A program made the position numbers and the translations under genes. The notes under the pieces were generated by a model. It had not been told where the DNA came from. It did no database searches and worked only from the letters and a program-made list of their open reading frames with translations. A DNA stretch of 64,000 bases from the NCBI GenBank assembly GCA_026414765.1, contig JAOAIJ010000009.1, positions 1-64,000 of the forward strand. Reading direction: 5' to 3'. The stretch comes from Clostridia bacterium (GTDB taxonomy: Bacteria; Bacillota; Clostridia; Acetivibrionales; DSM-27016). Shown piece after piece: positions 26,830-35,851 of this stretch (position 1 is the stretch's first letter; every line of letters starts with the position of its first letter).

Positions 26830-27847
26830 CTAAATCCCTCCTCTCATACCTTGCCAATGCTTCTATGCAAATTGCTGTTGTCAGCTCCTCAGACCCATAA
26901 CACCTTACCGGTTCGTCACAAAACCTCTCCCGCTGCCAGGAACCTTCCTGTCCTTGAGTCTTAAGTAGATACTCAACTGCTTCGTGCAGCAAAGTATCAA
27001 ATGCACCAAAATTCAGGAAGGTACAAATCATATATCCGGCTGTTAAAGCAGTTTGGAAGCCGCTTTGTACAACATCCTCTCTTATTCGATGCAAGATGAT
27101 ATCCTTCACTTTGCCAAGCGAGGCCACTCCATTGTAAAAGGCTCTGGAGATCAGGTAATATAAAACATACTTGTTTGGAAAGTAAGGAATATTCTCTTCT
27201 TCCCTACCTTCTTCTACAATAATCGAAAGATAGTCTACCGTCAGTTTAGTATATCTATTTTCACCCATATACAGCAGTATATTTGAAAGGACTCCACAAC
27301 ACTTGTCATTCTTCCTGACATGAAGGAAAACCGTTTTTTCATCAAACTCAGATCGCATAGGATAGTCAAGAAGCCAAGTAAGGAAAACACCATCATTGCT
27401 CATATTGCTCAGAAGACTTTTCAAGTTATCAGGAAAGCTTACACCATTCATTTTTAGAAAGTAGGAGACACAAGCGATGACATCCAAATCAGGAACCGTA
27501 TTAATAGGTGTATACTTTGTCAGGGTTCCGCCAGAAATTATTACACTTCTGTTTACACCAAAATATCTCCATATACCTTGCCCTTCCATCTCTTGCAGAA
27601 AAAAAGCAATGGCTTTTTGCGTCATCTCCCTAACCCTTGGCTCATCAATAAAACCTAGAGAATAAAGAACAAATGTAGTAATATATGTTGTGCTTACATA
27701 CCTGCCCTGCCCGGTCATCATCTTGTCGGGAAAGACATAGGTTTTAAACTCACCATATGGAAGCTGGGATTTATGTAGAAAATCCAACCCCTTGGAAACA
27801 GCTGCATTTATTTCCGATCTTAAGTCTTTGTTATGTATACAAATCAC
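26819..27847 (-). CDS. Squalene-cyclase/prenyltransferase-repeat (alpha/alpha toroid) protein
   Basis: 342 residues of paired helices with a QW-like motif (QGQEGSW near 304-310) as in terpene cyclases and prenyltransferase beta subunits. VPDLDVIA (D120, D122) aligns with the DxDD catalytic motif of class II cyclases: the middle Asp, the usual proton donor, is kept, and the last Asp is replaced by Val. The length fits a single toroid. A GTG start at 27847 is listed but is poorly spaced from AAGGGG. The gene lies between the B12 radical SAM gene and the kinase, so a cyclisation role in the same pathway is plausible. Confidence 0.7.
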   Translation of the reverse strand: MICIHNKDLRSEINAAVSKGLDFLHKSQLPYGEFKTYVFPDKMMTGQGRYVSTTYITTFVLYSLGFIDEPRVREMTQKAIAFFLQEMEGQGIWRYFGVNRSVIISGGTLTKYTPINTVPDLDVIACVSYFLKMNGVSFPDNLKSLLSNMSNDGVFLTWLLDYPMRSEFDEKTVFLHVRKNDKCCGVLSNILLYMGENRYTKLTVDYLSIIVEEGREEENIPYFPNKYVLYYLISRAFYNGVASLGKVKDIILHRIREDVVQSGFQTALTAGYMICTFLNFGAFDTLLHEAVEYLLKTQGQEGSWQRERFCDEPVRCYGSEELTTAICIEALARYERRDLVEA

Positions 27848-27891
27848 CCCTTACACATCTATCTGCCGTCTTCCTTTCAGAAAATATGCAG

Positions 27892-29718
27892 TCAACAGGG
27901 TTTAAGATTAATTATTTCCCTCATTCGTTCTTCTGCTGCTTCTTTTCTCTTCCTTTGGTATTCTTCCTCACGCAGCAGCCGTTCTGCTTCCGAGGCAGTT
28001 GCCCAGGCCAGCCCCTGAGCGTGATATTTTTCTAGATAGAGGGCTTCGTGGCAATTGATTATCTGAATACTTTTATATGCTTCAAGCATTGCACTGGAAA
28101 ACAGTTCTTTTATCTCTACTGCTTCCTCTCTGCTCATGCCCTTTTCAGTTTTATAGACCGAATCCACTTCCAGATCCTGTCTATTGTCAGAATTCACTTT
28201 TGAAATTCCAAAGCTATCACTATCGTTGTATACCTGTGACCCTTTCACCAGGTTAAATGCTTCATAGCAGATGGAATCTATGTTATCAAGATTTTCTAAT
28301 ATAAATCTGACAGTCATTGCCGCCTCTTCTCTGGTTTCAGTAGGAAAACCGAAGAAGAGGGATACATGGTTTCCTATTCCTGCCTTTTTGCTGTCTTCCA
28401 GCACCCTTCTGATCGTTTCTACCTCAATACCCTTGTTCATTGCCTTCAGTACCCTGTCACACGCTGACTCTAGTCCGAATCCCAATGCAAAACAGCCCGA
28501 TTTCCTCAGCCTATTGAAAAGAATATCATTAAGCTGATTTTCAAATCTTGTGTGAGTTGACCAGTTTATATCGATGCCTTCCTGCAGCAAACTATCAGCT
28601 ATTTGTGACAGGTATTTGGGAGGTATGGCCTCGTCTATGAAAGTAAATGTTTTGCACTTATACTTTTCTGATAATGCTTTAAGATCATCCGTTATTTTTT
28701 CCGCACCCCTATATCTGAATTTTCCGCTTGCATTCAGGTAAAAGCTGCAAAAGGCGCATCTTCCCCAATAACATCCTCTGGTAGCATAGGCAGGCAATAT
28801 GTTTTCCGGCATCAGATATAATTCCAGCGGTAAGCCTTCAAAGTCCGGCGTTGGAAGCATGTCTATATTTTCAATACTACTTACCTCATTTGCAACTATT
28901 TTCGAGTCATCACAATATATTAAGTTGGGGATATCATTCAACGGCATTTCCTTATCCAGGCACTCTATCAATTTCAACAGAGGTGTCTCTCCCTCATGAA
29001 TTATGATACTGTCAGTCAGCGAAAACAACTCCGTATTTTCCTTTACCGCATCTTCCATCCGAGTAAAAAAGCTACCCCCGATTACTACATGTGCACCGCT
29101 CAGTCTCTTCTTTATCATATGCGCTAGTGTCAATGCAGGAATTACCTGGCTTTCTACTGCTATGGACAATCCGATAATCTTCGGAGATTCTGCTATAATA
29201 CCCGGTATGGTATATTTCTCATAATATTCGATATACAGATTTCTTTCTTTATCTTTCACAGCTTCCAGTATTTCCGCCGTAGAGCGTGCAGAACAAGCAG
29301 TACTATAACCGTAGAAGGATAACCGGGAAGGAAAATAGGCCATGGATAACAGTCTCATACAATCATTAAGAATATTTATGTTTCTGAAGTACTTTTCAAA
29401 TACGAAAAAATCTTCCTTCTGCTTTATTGAAGCCTTAGCGTTCTCAACTTCACTGACAAGATACTCCCCTCTGGAAATCAGCTGGTTCAGTTCCAATGGG
29501 TCAGCTCCGGAAAAGATAAGGTTTCTCCGATTCATACATATGGAAAAATGAGCCTTTGAAAGCTCATCCTTGCTCATCAGCTTATCAAAGGACTCTATAT
29601 TCAAATCCTTCTGTATCACCTCATGTCCTGCTTTCCGCAATACAGCTGCAAGGCATGGCAGCCCCAACGGAGGCATCGTCACATCATATTGTGGTGGGAA
29701 AACCAGCATTACTTTCAT
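27892..29718 (-). CDS. B12-binding radical SAM enzyme
   Basis: About 608 residues. The N-terminus (VMLVFPPQYD...PPLGLPCLAAVLR) is a cobalamin-binding Rossmann domain running to about 270. The radical SAM domain begins at RGCYWGRCAFC, with cysteines 316, 321 and 324. That is CX4CX2C, one residue longer than the usual CX3CX2C. The enzyme may methylate or rearrange an unreactive carbon of a peptide or terpenoid. The start at 29718 follows AAGGG; the GTG at 29739 is upstream of that site. It is the first gene of the operon with toroid and kinase (44-bp gap). Confidence 0.88.
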   Translation of the reverse strand: MKVMLVFPPQYDVTMPPLGLPCLAAVLRKAGHEVIQKDLNIESFDKLMSKDELSKAHFSICMNRRNLIFSGADPLELNQLISRGEYLVSEVENAKASIKQKEDFFVFEKYFRNINILNDCMRLLSMAYFPSRLSFYGYSTACSARSTAEILEAVKDKERNLYIEYYEKYTIPGIIAESPKIIGLSIAVESQVIPALTLAHMIKKRLSGAHVVIGGSFFTRMEDAVKENTELFSLTDSIIIHEGETPLLKLIECLDKEMPLNDIPNLIYCDDSKIVANEVSSIENIDMLPTPDFEGLPLELYLMPENILPAYATRGCYWGRCAFCSFYLNASGKFRYRGAEKITDDLKALSEKYKCKTFTFIDEAIPPKYLSQIADSLLQEGIDINWSTHTRFENQLNDILFNRLRKSGCFALGFGLESACDRVLKAMNKGIEVETIRRVLEDSKKAGIGNHVSLFFGFPTETREEAAMTVRFILENLDNIDSICYEAFNLVKGSQVYNDSDSFGISKVNSDNRQDLEVDSVYKTEKGMSREEAVEIKELFSSAMLEAYKSIQIINCHEALYLEKYHAQGLAWATASEAERLLREEEYQRKRKEAAEERMREIINLKPC

Positions 29719-29812
29719 AATAATCCCTTTACTCTCCACTTGTTTATGCTTATATTAATTCTTCGCATACATAAAAACTCCTGCCTGAGTTTTCAACAAT
29801 ATTTTACGATAT

Positions 29813-29841
29813 TTGCTATAATTTTCAACTAAAGATATAAT
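29813..29841 (+). promoter_or_regulatory. Promoter for the subtilase gene
   Basis: TTGCTA (29813-29818), 17 bp, TATAAT (29836-29841), about 90 bp before the start codon. The same intergenic region carries minus-strand TTGAAA-16-TAAAAT elements (about 29795-29825) for the radical SAM operon, so the two promoters are divergent and overlap. Confidence 0.6.
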
Positions 29842-29933
29842 AAAGAAATACTGCACAACAACAATTGAATTCTTAATAATATAAATAAGACTAAAGAAAT
29901 AAATCAGGGATATAAGTAAAGGGTGGTATCTTT

Positions 29934-31175
29934 ATGAATAGCTGTTCCAGCCATAGTCAGAGCAACAAGGGTAATATACTTGTAAAATTTATGGATTACA
30001 AAAATTCAACCGGCATCAAAGAGCATTTTAAGGAGAAATTGTCACTGAAACACTTAAACACTAAAAAAATCCTTAAATATTCAAAAACTGAGCTGCTTCA
30101 ATTGCATGAAGACGATGATTTTGACGAGGTAGTCAGCCATCTGCATAATCACCCGGAAATCTACTATGCTCAGCCTGATTATTTGCTGCATGCCTGTTCA
30201 TCAACCGATAACCAGACATTCCGCTTCCAGTGGGGGCTCGAGAATACGGGGCAGACAAATAAGCTCGACATAGCCGGATGCTGCGGCATTGATATTGATG
30301 TCCTGGATGCATGGAGTATTACACAGGGATCGGAGTCTGTTGTGGTTGCAGTATTGGATACCGGAATAGATATAAATCACATAGCATTGAAGAATAGTAT
30401 TTACCATAATCCCTACGAAACAGGCATAGATGGCAAAGACAACGATGGGAATAATTATTGTGATGATTTTTCCGGATGGGATTTTGTAAATAAGGACAAT
30501 ACGGTATATGATTCGATACGGGATGCAAAACACGGTACGGAGGTAGCAGGGGTTATTGCCGCGCGGGGTGTAGATGCCGGTACAGTCGGCGTTGCACCCG
30601 GAGTAATTATTCTTCCTCTAAAAATCATGGATATTGATAAAAGCTGCACTTCAGCAGCTGTAGAAGCTATAGAATATGCCAAAGCTAAAGGTATACGGTT
30701 GGCTAATTGCAGTTGGGGGGATACTAATCAAAATCCTGCCTTAAGATTCCATATGCAAAACTCAGATATTTTATTTGTATGTGCTGCAGGCAATAACGGA
30801 GATGATGTATCCGTCGCGCCGTTTTATCCGGCCTGCTTCGACCTGCCTAATATAATATCGGTAGCTGCAGTGAATAATAAGGGCTGTCTATGGCCTGGAT
30901 CCAATTATGGGAATAGAATCCATGTAGCTGCTCCCGGAGCTTGCATACTGAGTACTATCCCATCCGAAGATGAATGCAGTTATGGAATCGATACGGGAAC
31001 TTCACTTGCAGCACCCCATGTTACAGGAATTGCAGCCCTTATACTGTCAAAATACCCTGATCTGGATGCTCCGGGTATAAAACAGCGGATAATCCAGAGC
31101 GTAAAACCGCTGAGTACCTTACAGGACAAAGTGACTTCAGGTGGACTGGTAAATGCATATAAAGCTCTAGTATAA
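29934..31175 (+). CDS. Subtilisin-like serine peptidase (S8)
   Basis: 413 residues. The triad is D142 (AVLDTGID), H200 (KHGTEVAG) and S357 (TGTSLAAPHV). Residues 15-90 look like an inhibitor-type propeptide. The N-terminus MNSCSSHSQSNKGN has no hydrophobic signal, so the enzyme may stay in the cytoplasm. Ten or more cysteines are unusual for a secreted subtilase of this class. Divergent from the B12 radical SAM operon with overlapping promoters, it is the only leader-peptidase candidate near the precursor genes. Confidence 0.85.
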   Translation: MNSCSSHSQSNKGNILVKFMDYKNSTGIKEHFKEKLSLKHLNTKKILKYSKTELLQLHEDDDFDEVVSHLHNHPEIYYAQPDYLLHACSSTDNQTFRFQWGLENTGQTNKLDIAGCCGIDIDVLDAWSITQGSESVVVAVLDTGIDINHIALKNSIYHNPYETGIDGKDNDGNNYCDDFSGWDFVNKDNTVYDSIRDAKHGTEVAGVIAARGVDAGTVGVAPGVIILPLKIMDIDKSCTSAAVEAIEYAKAKGIRLANCSWGDTNQNPALRFHMQNSDILFVCAAGNNGDDVSVAPFYPACFDLPNIISVAAVNNKGCLWPGSNYGNRIHVAAPGACILSTIPSEDECSYGIDTGTSLAAPHVTGIAALILSKYPDLDAPGIKQRIIQSVKPLSTLQDKVTSGGLVNAYKALV

Positions 31176-31180
31176 AACTG

Positions 31181-34087
31181 CTATTCACGATATGGTAAAA
31201 GGAACCGGAAGCATGTTCCGCTTCCTTTACTTGACTCGACTTCTATTGTTCCGCTGATGCTATTCACCTCACTCATTACTGCTGCAAGGCCAACTCCTCT
31301 ACCAGAATAGTGATCTGCTTCTGTCCTAGTTGTAAAATACTCTTCAAATACAAGATTCAAAGCCTTTTCCTCACTCAGCGCACATGCAGCATGTTCATCC
31401 AGAACTCCCTGTTCAACTGCTGCAATCCTTATTTTTTCTGTATCAATGCCACAGCCGTCATCCGTTATGGTAATTGCTATGCAATTATCAATCAAATTTA
31501 CGCTGCAAGTAATATTGGCGCTCTCAGACTTGCCTTTTGAAGCACGTATATCCGCACTCTCAATTCCATGAACAACTGCATTTCTGAATACATGAACAAG
31601 AGAACGTGTAAAACTCTCGTACTTTTCCATATTTACAGGGAAATCCCCGCCTTTAATCACAAGAGGATTTAACTGTTTATCAAGATGTAACGCAATTTTT
31701 CCAACATATCCTGGGTATTGCTTCAAGAGTTCTTTAAAAGGCCTGAACCTCAAATGTTTTAGGTCTTTGAGAAGTAATTCCCTTCCAGCTGCCGGAAGTA
31801 TGGATTCCACCTTTTTTTCTATCTCCAGCAGCTTCGCCTGATCAACAAAAATCACTTTCTGGTGATTCAAATAATCTTCACCCAGTATATCTCTTAAAAC
31901 ATCCAGATCGGATTTTATCCACGAAAGCATTTCATCAGAGTCAATTTTACTTCTCAGATTTTCTATTATTACTGCATCTTCGCATTTCTTCCATTCTGAC
32001 AGCAGCGTCTCGAATTCATGTAATTTGCTTACTATATTAATCATATCCAACTGGCTGAAACTGCCTTTAAATGTATGTACTTTCCTTATTACTTCAAAAA
32101 TCGTACTCTCAGCCGTTCCTTTACCGAGAATAATTTCTCCCATCCCATACATACAAAACTCTTCATAATCCCGTACACATTTGGTCATATCCTCATAATC
32201 AGTAACGGCCTTTACAACCATTTTCAGTAAATTCCGTTCTTTTTCAATCTTGTTTTCAAGAAATTTCCTTTCCGAAACATCCGTCAGAATGACCATAAAA
32301 GTTCTGAAGTTTTCAGCATTTCCCTCCAAAATCTTATATTTCACATCAATGTACCTTTCATTCACTCTTATTTCATTCGGCAGCAGTGGCAGATATATAT
32401 CTCTTATATCACCACTGTTTATGCTTAATACCTTCCGTATCATAATTTCAAGATACTTTTGTTGTTCCTTATCAGAATAAATAAGCTCCGCGAATTTTTC
32501 CCCTTTTATCTCCTTCCCGAAAATGTTTACGCATTCAGCACTATATTCCCCATCAATACTCAGGCTCTCGCCAAAAGTGAGAAAACCTTGCCCTGCATTA
32601 TCAAGAAGATTTCTTATATCTGCGTTTCTATTAATGATTTCACAGAAAAGTGATGCATTTTCTATTGCAAGTCCTGCCTGTCCTGCAAACGTAAAAGCAA
32701 CATCCTCATCCTTACTGGTAAATGCATCGGACTTGAAACTTTCCATTAATATTGCCCCGAACAAATCATCCTGATACACGATAGGAACGACAAGATAGGA
32801 TTGAAATGACATATTCGTGCCTTCAGGCTTGTTATTTATATCCGGGATACTGTACAGCTTGCGTTCTTCCATACCGGCAAGTATTTTTAGCTCAAAAGGT
32901 TTCAGTGAATGGTTCACTATACTGAACCTACCATTTTCCTTCACAGTAACCAGCTTATATCCGCTTTCTTCGGCTAATACAGCCAATCCTCTGTCAAATT
33001 TTATTACCTGTGATATACTTTCCAAAAGTTTCGACATAATCTCGTCCACGTTTAGTGTAGATGTGAGATCCATATTCAATTCACGGAGCTTTTCCGACAA
33101 CTGGCGCTGCTGTCTCTCGGCTTCATATTTATTTGAGCTTATTATAGCTTCACTGACAGCGGAAACGTTTGAGCAGAATACTTCTATCAGGTCCATGGTC
33201 ATGTCATCCAAGAAGCTGCACCCTTCAAAGAAAAGAAGGCTTTCCGAGCCTGTCATTCCTTTAAGATATATAGCAAGGTATTTATCATGGTAAACTATAT
33301 GTTTTTTTGCATAAGCACTGTATAAAAATGAAAGTATATCCCCAGGTACAGCCTCCTGGATCTTTCTTCCTTCATCCTTCTGATATATGCCTGTTGCTGA
33401 CAGAATAAAAAATTCGTTATTTTTTTTTACTGCTGCAAAGCTTGAACTGTTTATGCACTCAAAACTATTCAATTCTATTATGGATGCCAGCTGTGCCAAA
33501 ACTTTTCCGGCAAAATCCTTAAGAGGCTGTTCAAAAAACATCGCCGAAAATGAATCTACTATTCCTCTAAGACCTTTCCTGCTCGTATCAATAATATTCA
33601 GGTCACGGTATGCTCTTAGCGAAGATAATATAGTAGTATAAAGCTTTTGAGAAGTAAGTTCTGTCTTTTCCTTATAGTCATTAATATCATAGTCAAGTAC
33701 TACTTTTTCCTCCGGAGCCTGCCCAGGCTGACCGGTTCTGAGAATAATACGTACCAGTTTATTCCCCAGTTCCTCACGAATATATTTTACAGTTTTTAGA
33801 CCCACATCATCTTCTTCCATTACCACATCAAGAAGAATTATTGCTATATCAGGATGCTTCCTCATCAATGTCCTTGCCTCAGCTCCGGAAAAAGCACTTA
33901 AAAACTCAAGTTTTCTCCCCTCAAACTCAAGCTTGTTCAGGACCATCTTAGTAACATTGTGAACCTCATGCTCATCGTCTACTATAAGCAGTTTCCACTT
34001 TCCGTTTTCTTTTTCACTGTAGCTGTCTTCATCCGCAAATATAAAAGTATCATCTGCAAACACAAGCTCATTCGAACTGTCAAGCAT
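31181..34087 (-). CDS. Hybrid regulator: REC-DUF3369-GAF-PAS-HPt-HATPase
   Basis: 968 residues. A receiver domain (about 32-150, phospho-Asp in ILLDVVMEE), DUF3369 (about 175-335), GAF (about 345-490), a PAS-like part (to about 625), an HPt domain with H671 (KVHTFKGSF) and a CheA-type HATPase (HVFRNAVVHGIE, DDGCGID, GRGVGLAAV) are in order. There is no HisKA dimerisation domain and no CheW-binding domain, so it looks like a CheA-derived kinase that phosphorylates its own HPt. It converges on the subtilase gene with only 5 bp between. The output partner is unknown. Confidence 0.8.
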   Translation of the reverse strand: MLDSSNELVFADDTFIFADEDSYSEKENGKWKLLIVDDEHEVHNVTKMVLNKLEFEGRKLEFLSAFSGAEARTLMRKHPDIAIILLDVVMEEDDVGLKTVKYIREELGNKLVRIILRTGQPGQAPEEKVVLDYDINDYKEKTELTSQKLYTTILSSLRAYRDLNIIDTSRKGLRGIVDSFSAMFFEQPLKDFAGKVLAQLASIIELNSFECINSSSFAAVKKNNEFFILSATGIYQKDEGRKIQEAVPGDILSFLYSAYAKKHIVYHDKYLAIYLKGMTGSESLLFFEGCSFLDDMTMDLIEVFCSNVSAVSEAIISSNKYEAERQQRQLSEKLRELNMDLTSTLNVDEIMSKLLESISQVIKFDRGLAVLAEESGYKLVTVKENGRFSIVNHSLKPFELKILAGMEERKLYSIPDINNKPEGTNMSFQSYLVVPIVYQDDLFGAILMESFKSDAFTSKDEDVAFTFAGQAGLAIENASLFCEIINRNADIRNLLDNAGQGFLTFGESLSIDGEYSAECVNIFGKEIKGEKFAELIYSDKEQQKYLEIMIRKVLSINSGDIRDIYLPLLPNEIRVNERYIDVKYKILEGNAENFRTFMVILTDVSERKFLENKIEKERNLLKMVVKAVTDYEDMTKCVRDYEEFCMYGMGEIILGKGTAESTIFEVIRKVHTFKGSFSQLDMINIVSKLHEFETLLSEWKKCEDAVIIENLRSKIDSDEMLSWIKSDLDVLRDILGEDYLNHQKVIFVDQAKLLEIEKKVESILPAAGRELLLKDLKHLRFRPFKELLKQYPGYVGKIALHLDKQLNPLVIKGGDFPVNMEKYESFTRSLVHVFRNAVVHGIESADIRASKGKSESANITCSVNLIDNCIAITITDDGCGIDTEKIRIAAVEQGVLDEHAACALSEEKALNLVFEEYFTTRTEADHYSGRGVGLAAVMSEVNSISGTIEVESSKGSGTCFRFLLPYRE

Positions 34088-34350
34088 ACCTGTTTACTCC
34101 TCTGTATTTTCATAAGTAATAATTAGTAATTAAGAAAAGTGTTTGTCCATTAACTGGATAAACACACTGTAGTAAGCCCTGTACGCGATTTTGTTTTACT
34201 TAAGTAACATCAGGTTTCATTCTATTAACATAAAAGTTTTATTTTATTGATATATTCGTCAAAATATATCATAATCCTTCAAAAAAATAATTATTATGAA
34301 ATACAGATAAAAGTCGAACTCAAACCAAAATTTTATATTTACATTTCCTC

Positions 34351-34380
34351 TTGTAATAAATAAACTAGTATTAATAATAT
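34351..34380 (+). promoter_or_regulatory. Promoter for the radical SAM/SPASM gene
   Basis: TTGTAA (34351-34356), 18 bp, TAATAT (34375-34380), 16 bp before the start codon, giving a very short leader. The rest of the 308-bp gap from 34088 holds no other recognisable feature. Confidence 0.55.
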
Positions 34381-34395
34381 GCTTGGGGACTAAAT

Positions 34396-35271
34396 ATGGT
34401 AAAATATTTTAAAAAAACATATATAGAAATCACCAATATCTGTAACCTTTCGTGCAGCTTCTGTCCAAAAACCTTGCGCAAGGCTGGCTACATGGATATA
34501 GAAATGTTTGAAAAAATCCTAAACCAGATAAAGGGATATTCAAAACACTTATACTTTCATGTACTTGGTGAACCACTTATTCACCCTGATTTAGGCAATT
34601 TCCTTGACCTTTGCGGCAACTATGGGTATATAGTAAATATTACAACAAATGGTACTCTTATAGACAGATTAACACATGAATACATTATCAAGCCGGCATT
34701 AAGGCAGTTGAACATTTCTCTGCACAGTTTTGAAGCCAACAGCTCAAAAGAATCTATAGGTATGTATCTTCACAAGATATTCAGCTTTGTATTAGAAGCA
34801 AGAAGATGCTCAAATCTTCAAGTATGCCTGCGTCTCTGGAATATTGACAGCCATAATCACTCAACAGCAAACAGTTATGTTCTCGAAAGCATCCAGAAGG
34901 TTTTTTCACTGCCCTTCAGCCTGGAGGAAAAACTAACACCCTGCAACGGCATAAAACTTATAGAGGGTGTATTCCTAAATCAGTCAAGCAGTTTTGAATG
35001 GCCTGATATAAACGCATGTGACGCCGGTAGTGATAAAGGTTTTTGTTACGGACTCAGAGATCAGATAGCCATACTCGTAGATGGAACTGTAGTCCCTTGC
35101 TGCCTTGACGCTGAAGGTACCATGGCCCTTGGAAACATAAATGAAGAATCCTTTTCAGAAATAATCAACTGCAAAAGAGCAAGAGATATATATGAAGGTT
35201 TTTCCCGCAGGAGGGCAGTAGAAGCGCTCTGCAAAAAGTGTCAGTACAGGCTTAGGTTTAATTTGAAATAG
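34396..35271 (+). CDS. Radical SAM/SPASM domain protein
   Basis: 291 residues. CNLSCSFC (residues 16-23) is the canonical CX3CX2C cluster site. HVLGEPLIHPDL follows as in other SPASM-type enzymes. The C-terminus has VVPCCLDAEG and a final CKKC, giving the cysteines of an auxiliary cluster in a short SPASM domain. Such enzymes often modify peptides, but many are of unknown role. It stands 3 kb from the RiPP genes behind its own promoter, so a link to that locus is possible but not shown. Confidence 0.8.
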   Translation: MVKYFKKTYIEITNICNLSCSFCPKTLRKAGYMDIEMFEKILNQIKGYSKHLYFHVLGEPLIHPDLGNFLDLCGNYGYIVNITTNGTLIDRLTHEYIIKPALRQLNISLHSFEANSSKESIGMYLHKIFSFVLEARRCSNLQVCLRLWNIDSHNHSTANSYVLESIQKVFSLPFSLEEKLTPCNGIKLIEGVFLNQSSSFEWPDINACDAGSDKGFCYGLRDQIAILVDGTVVPCCLDAEGTMALGNINEESFSEIINCKRARDIYEGFSRRRAVEALCKKCQYRLRFNLK

Positions 35272-35299
35272 ACAGTTTTAGCATATAGGAGGTCATATT

Positions 35300-35851
35300 A
35301 TGGAATATAACAGTCATGTTTTGGAAATAATCAACGAAACACTGCTGGAACAAGGCAGTGAGGATGAAGGCTTTATCATAGACAATGATAATAAAGCCGA
35401 ATGGGCTCTTCGCAAGATAAGCGAGGAAAGGGCAGAAACACAAAGATATGTGAATGTTTGTAAAGCTATGATCGAGGAATACCAGGAAAAGATACACCGT
35501 GCAGAAGAAGCTTTAAAGAACAAAACGGCATTCCTGGAAACCCGTCTTAAACAATACTTTGAAACCGTAACACATAAGACCACCAAAACACAGGAAACAT
35601 ATAAACTTCCCGGTGGGACACTAAAACTGAAGCTTCAAAATCCGGAGTTCAGGCGCGACGAGGAGCAACTCCTCAAATGGCTTAAGGAAAACGCATACAA
35701 CAGTTTTATAAAAATTGAGGAAAAGCCTGACTGGGCAGAGCTTAAGAAAAGCATAATCATTTCGGGAGAAATCGCTGTAACCGGAGACGGGCAGGTTATT
35801 GAGGGTGTGAAAGTTATAGAAAAGCCTCCTGTTTTTGAGGTAGAAACCTAA
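35300..35851 (+). CDS. Phage host-nuclease inhibitor Gam family protein
   Basis: 183 residues. A long coiled coil (about 33-85) is followed by TKTQETYKLPGGTLKLKLQ and a WLKEN...FIKIEEKPDWAELKK block, the layout of Gram-positive phage Gam-like proteins that bind DNA ends and block RecBCD/AddAB-type nucleases. The RBS AGGAGG is strong. The stop codon overlaps the start of the next small gene (TAATG). No other phage structural gene is near, so it may be a domesticated or remnant function. Confidence 0.75.
   Translation: MEYNSHVLEIINETLLEQGSEDEGFIIDNDNKAEWALRKISEERAETQRYVNVCKAMIEEYQEKIHRAEEALKNKTAFLETRLKQYFETVTHKTTKTQETYKLPGGTLKLKLQNPEFRRDEEQLLKWLKENAYNSFIKIEEKPDWAELKKSIIISGEIAVTGDGQVIEGVKVIEKPPVFEVET

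Noticed and set aside
26819-27847. Toroid protein as the missing LanC cyclase
   Set aside because: The QW-like and DxDD-like motifs favour the squalene-cyclase family; the CHG zinc motif of LanC is absent. Kept only as a speculative remark.
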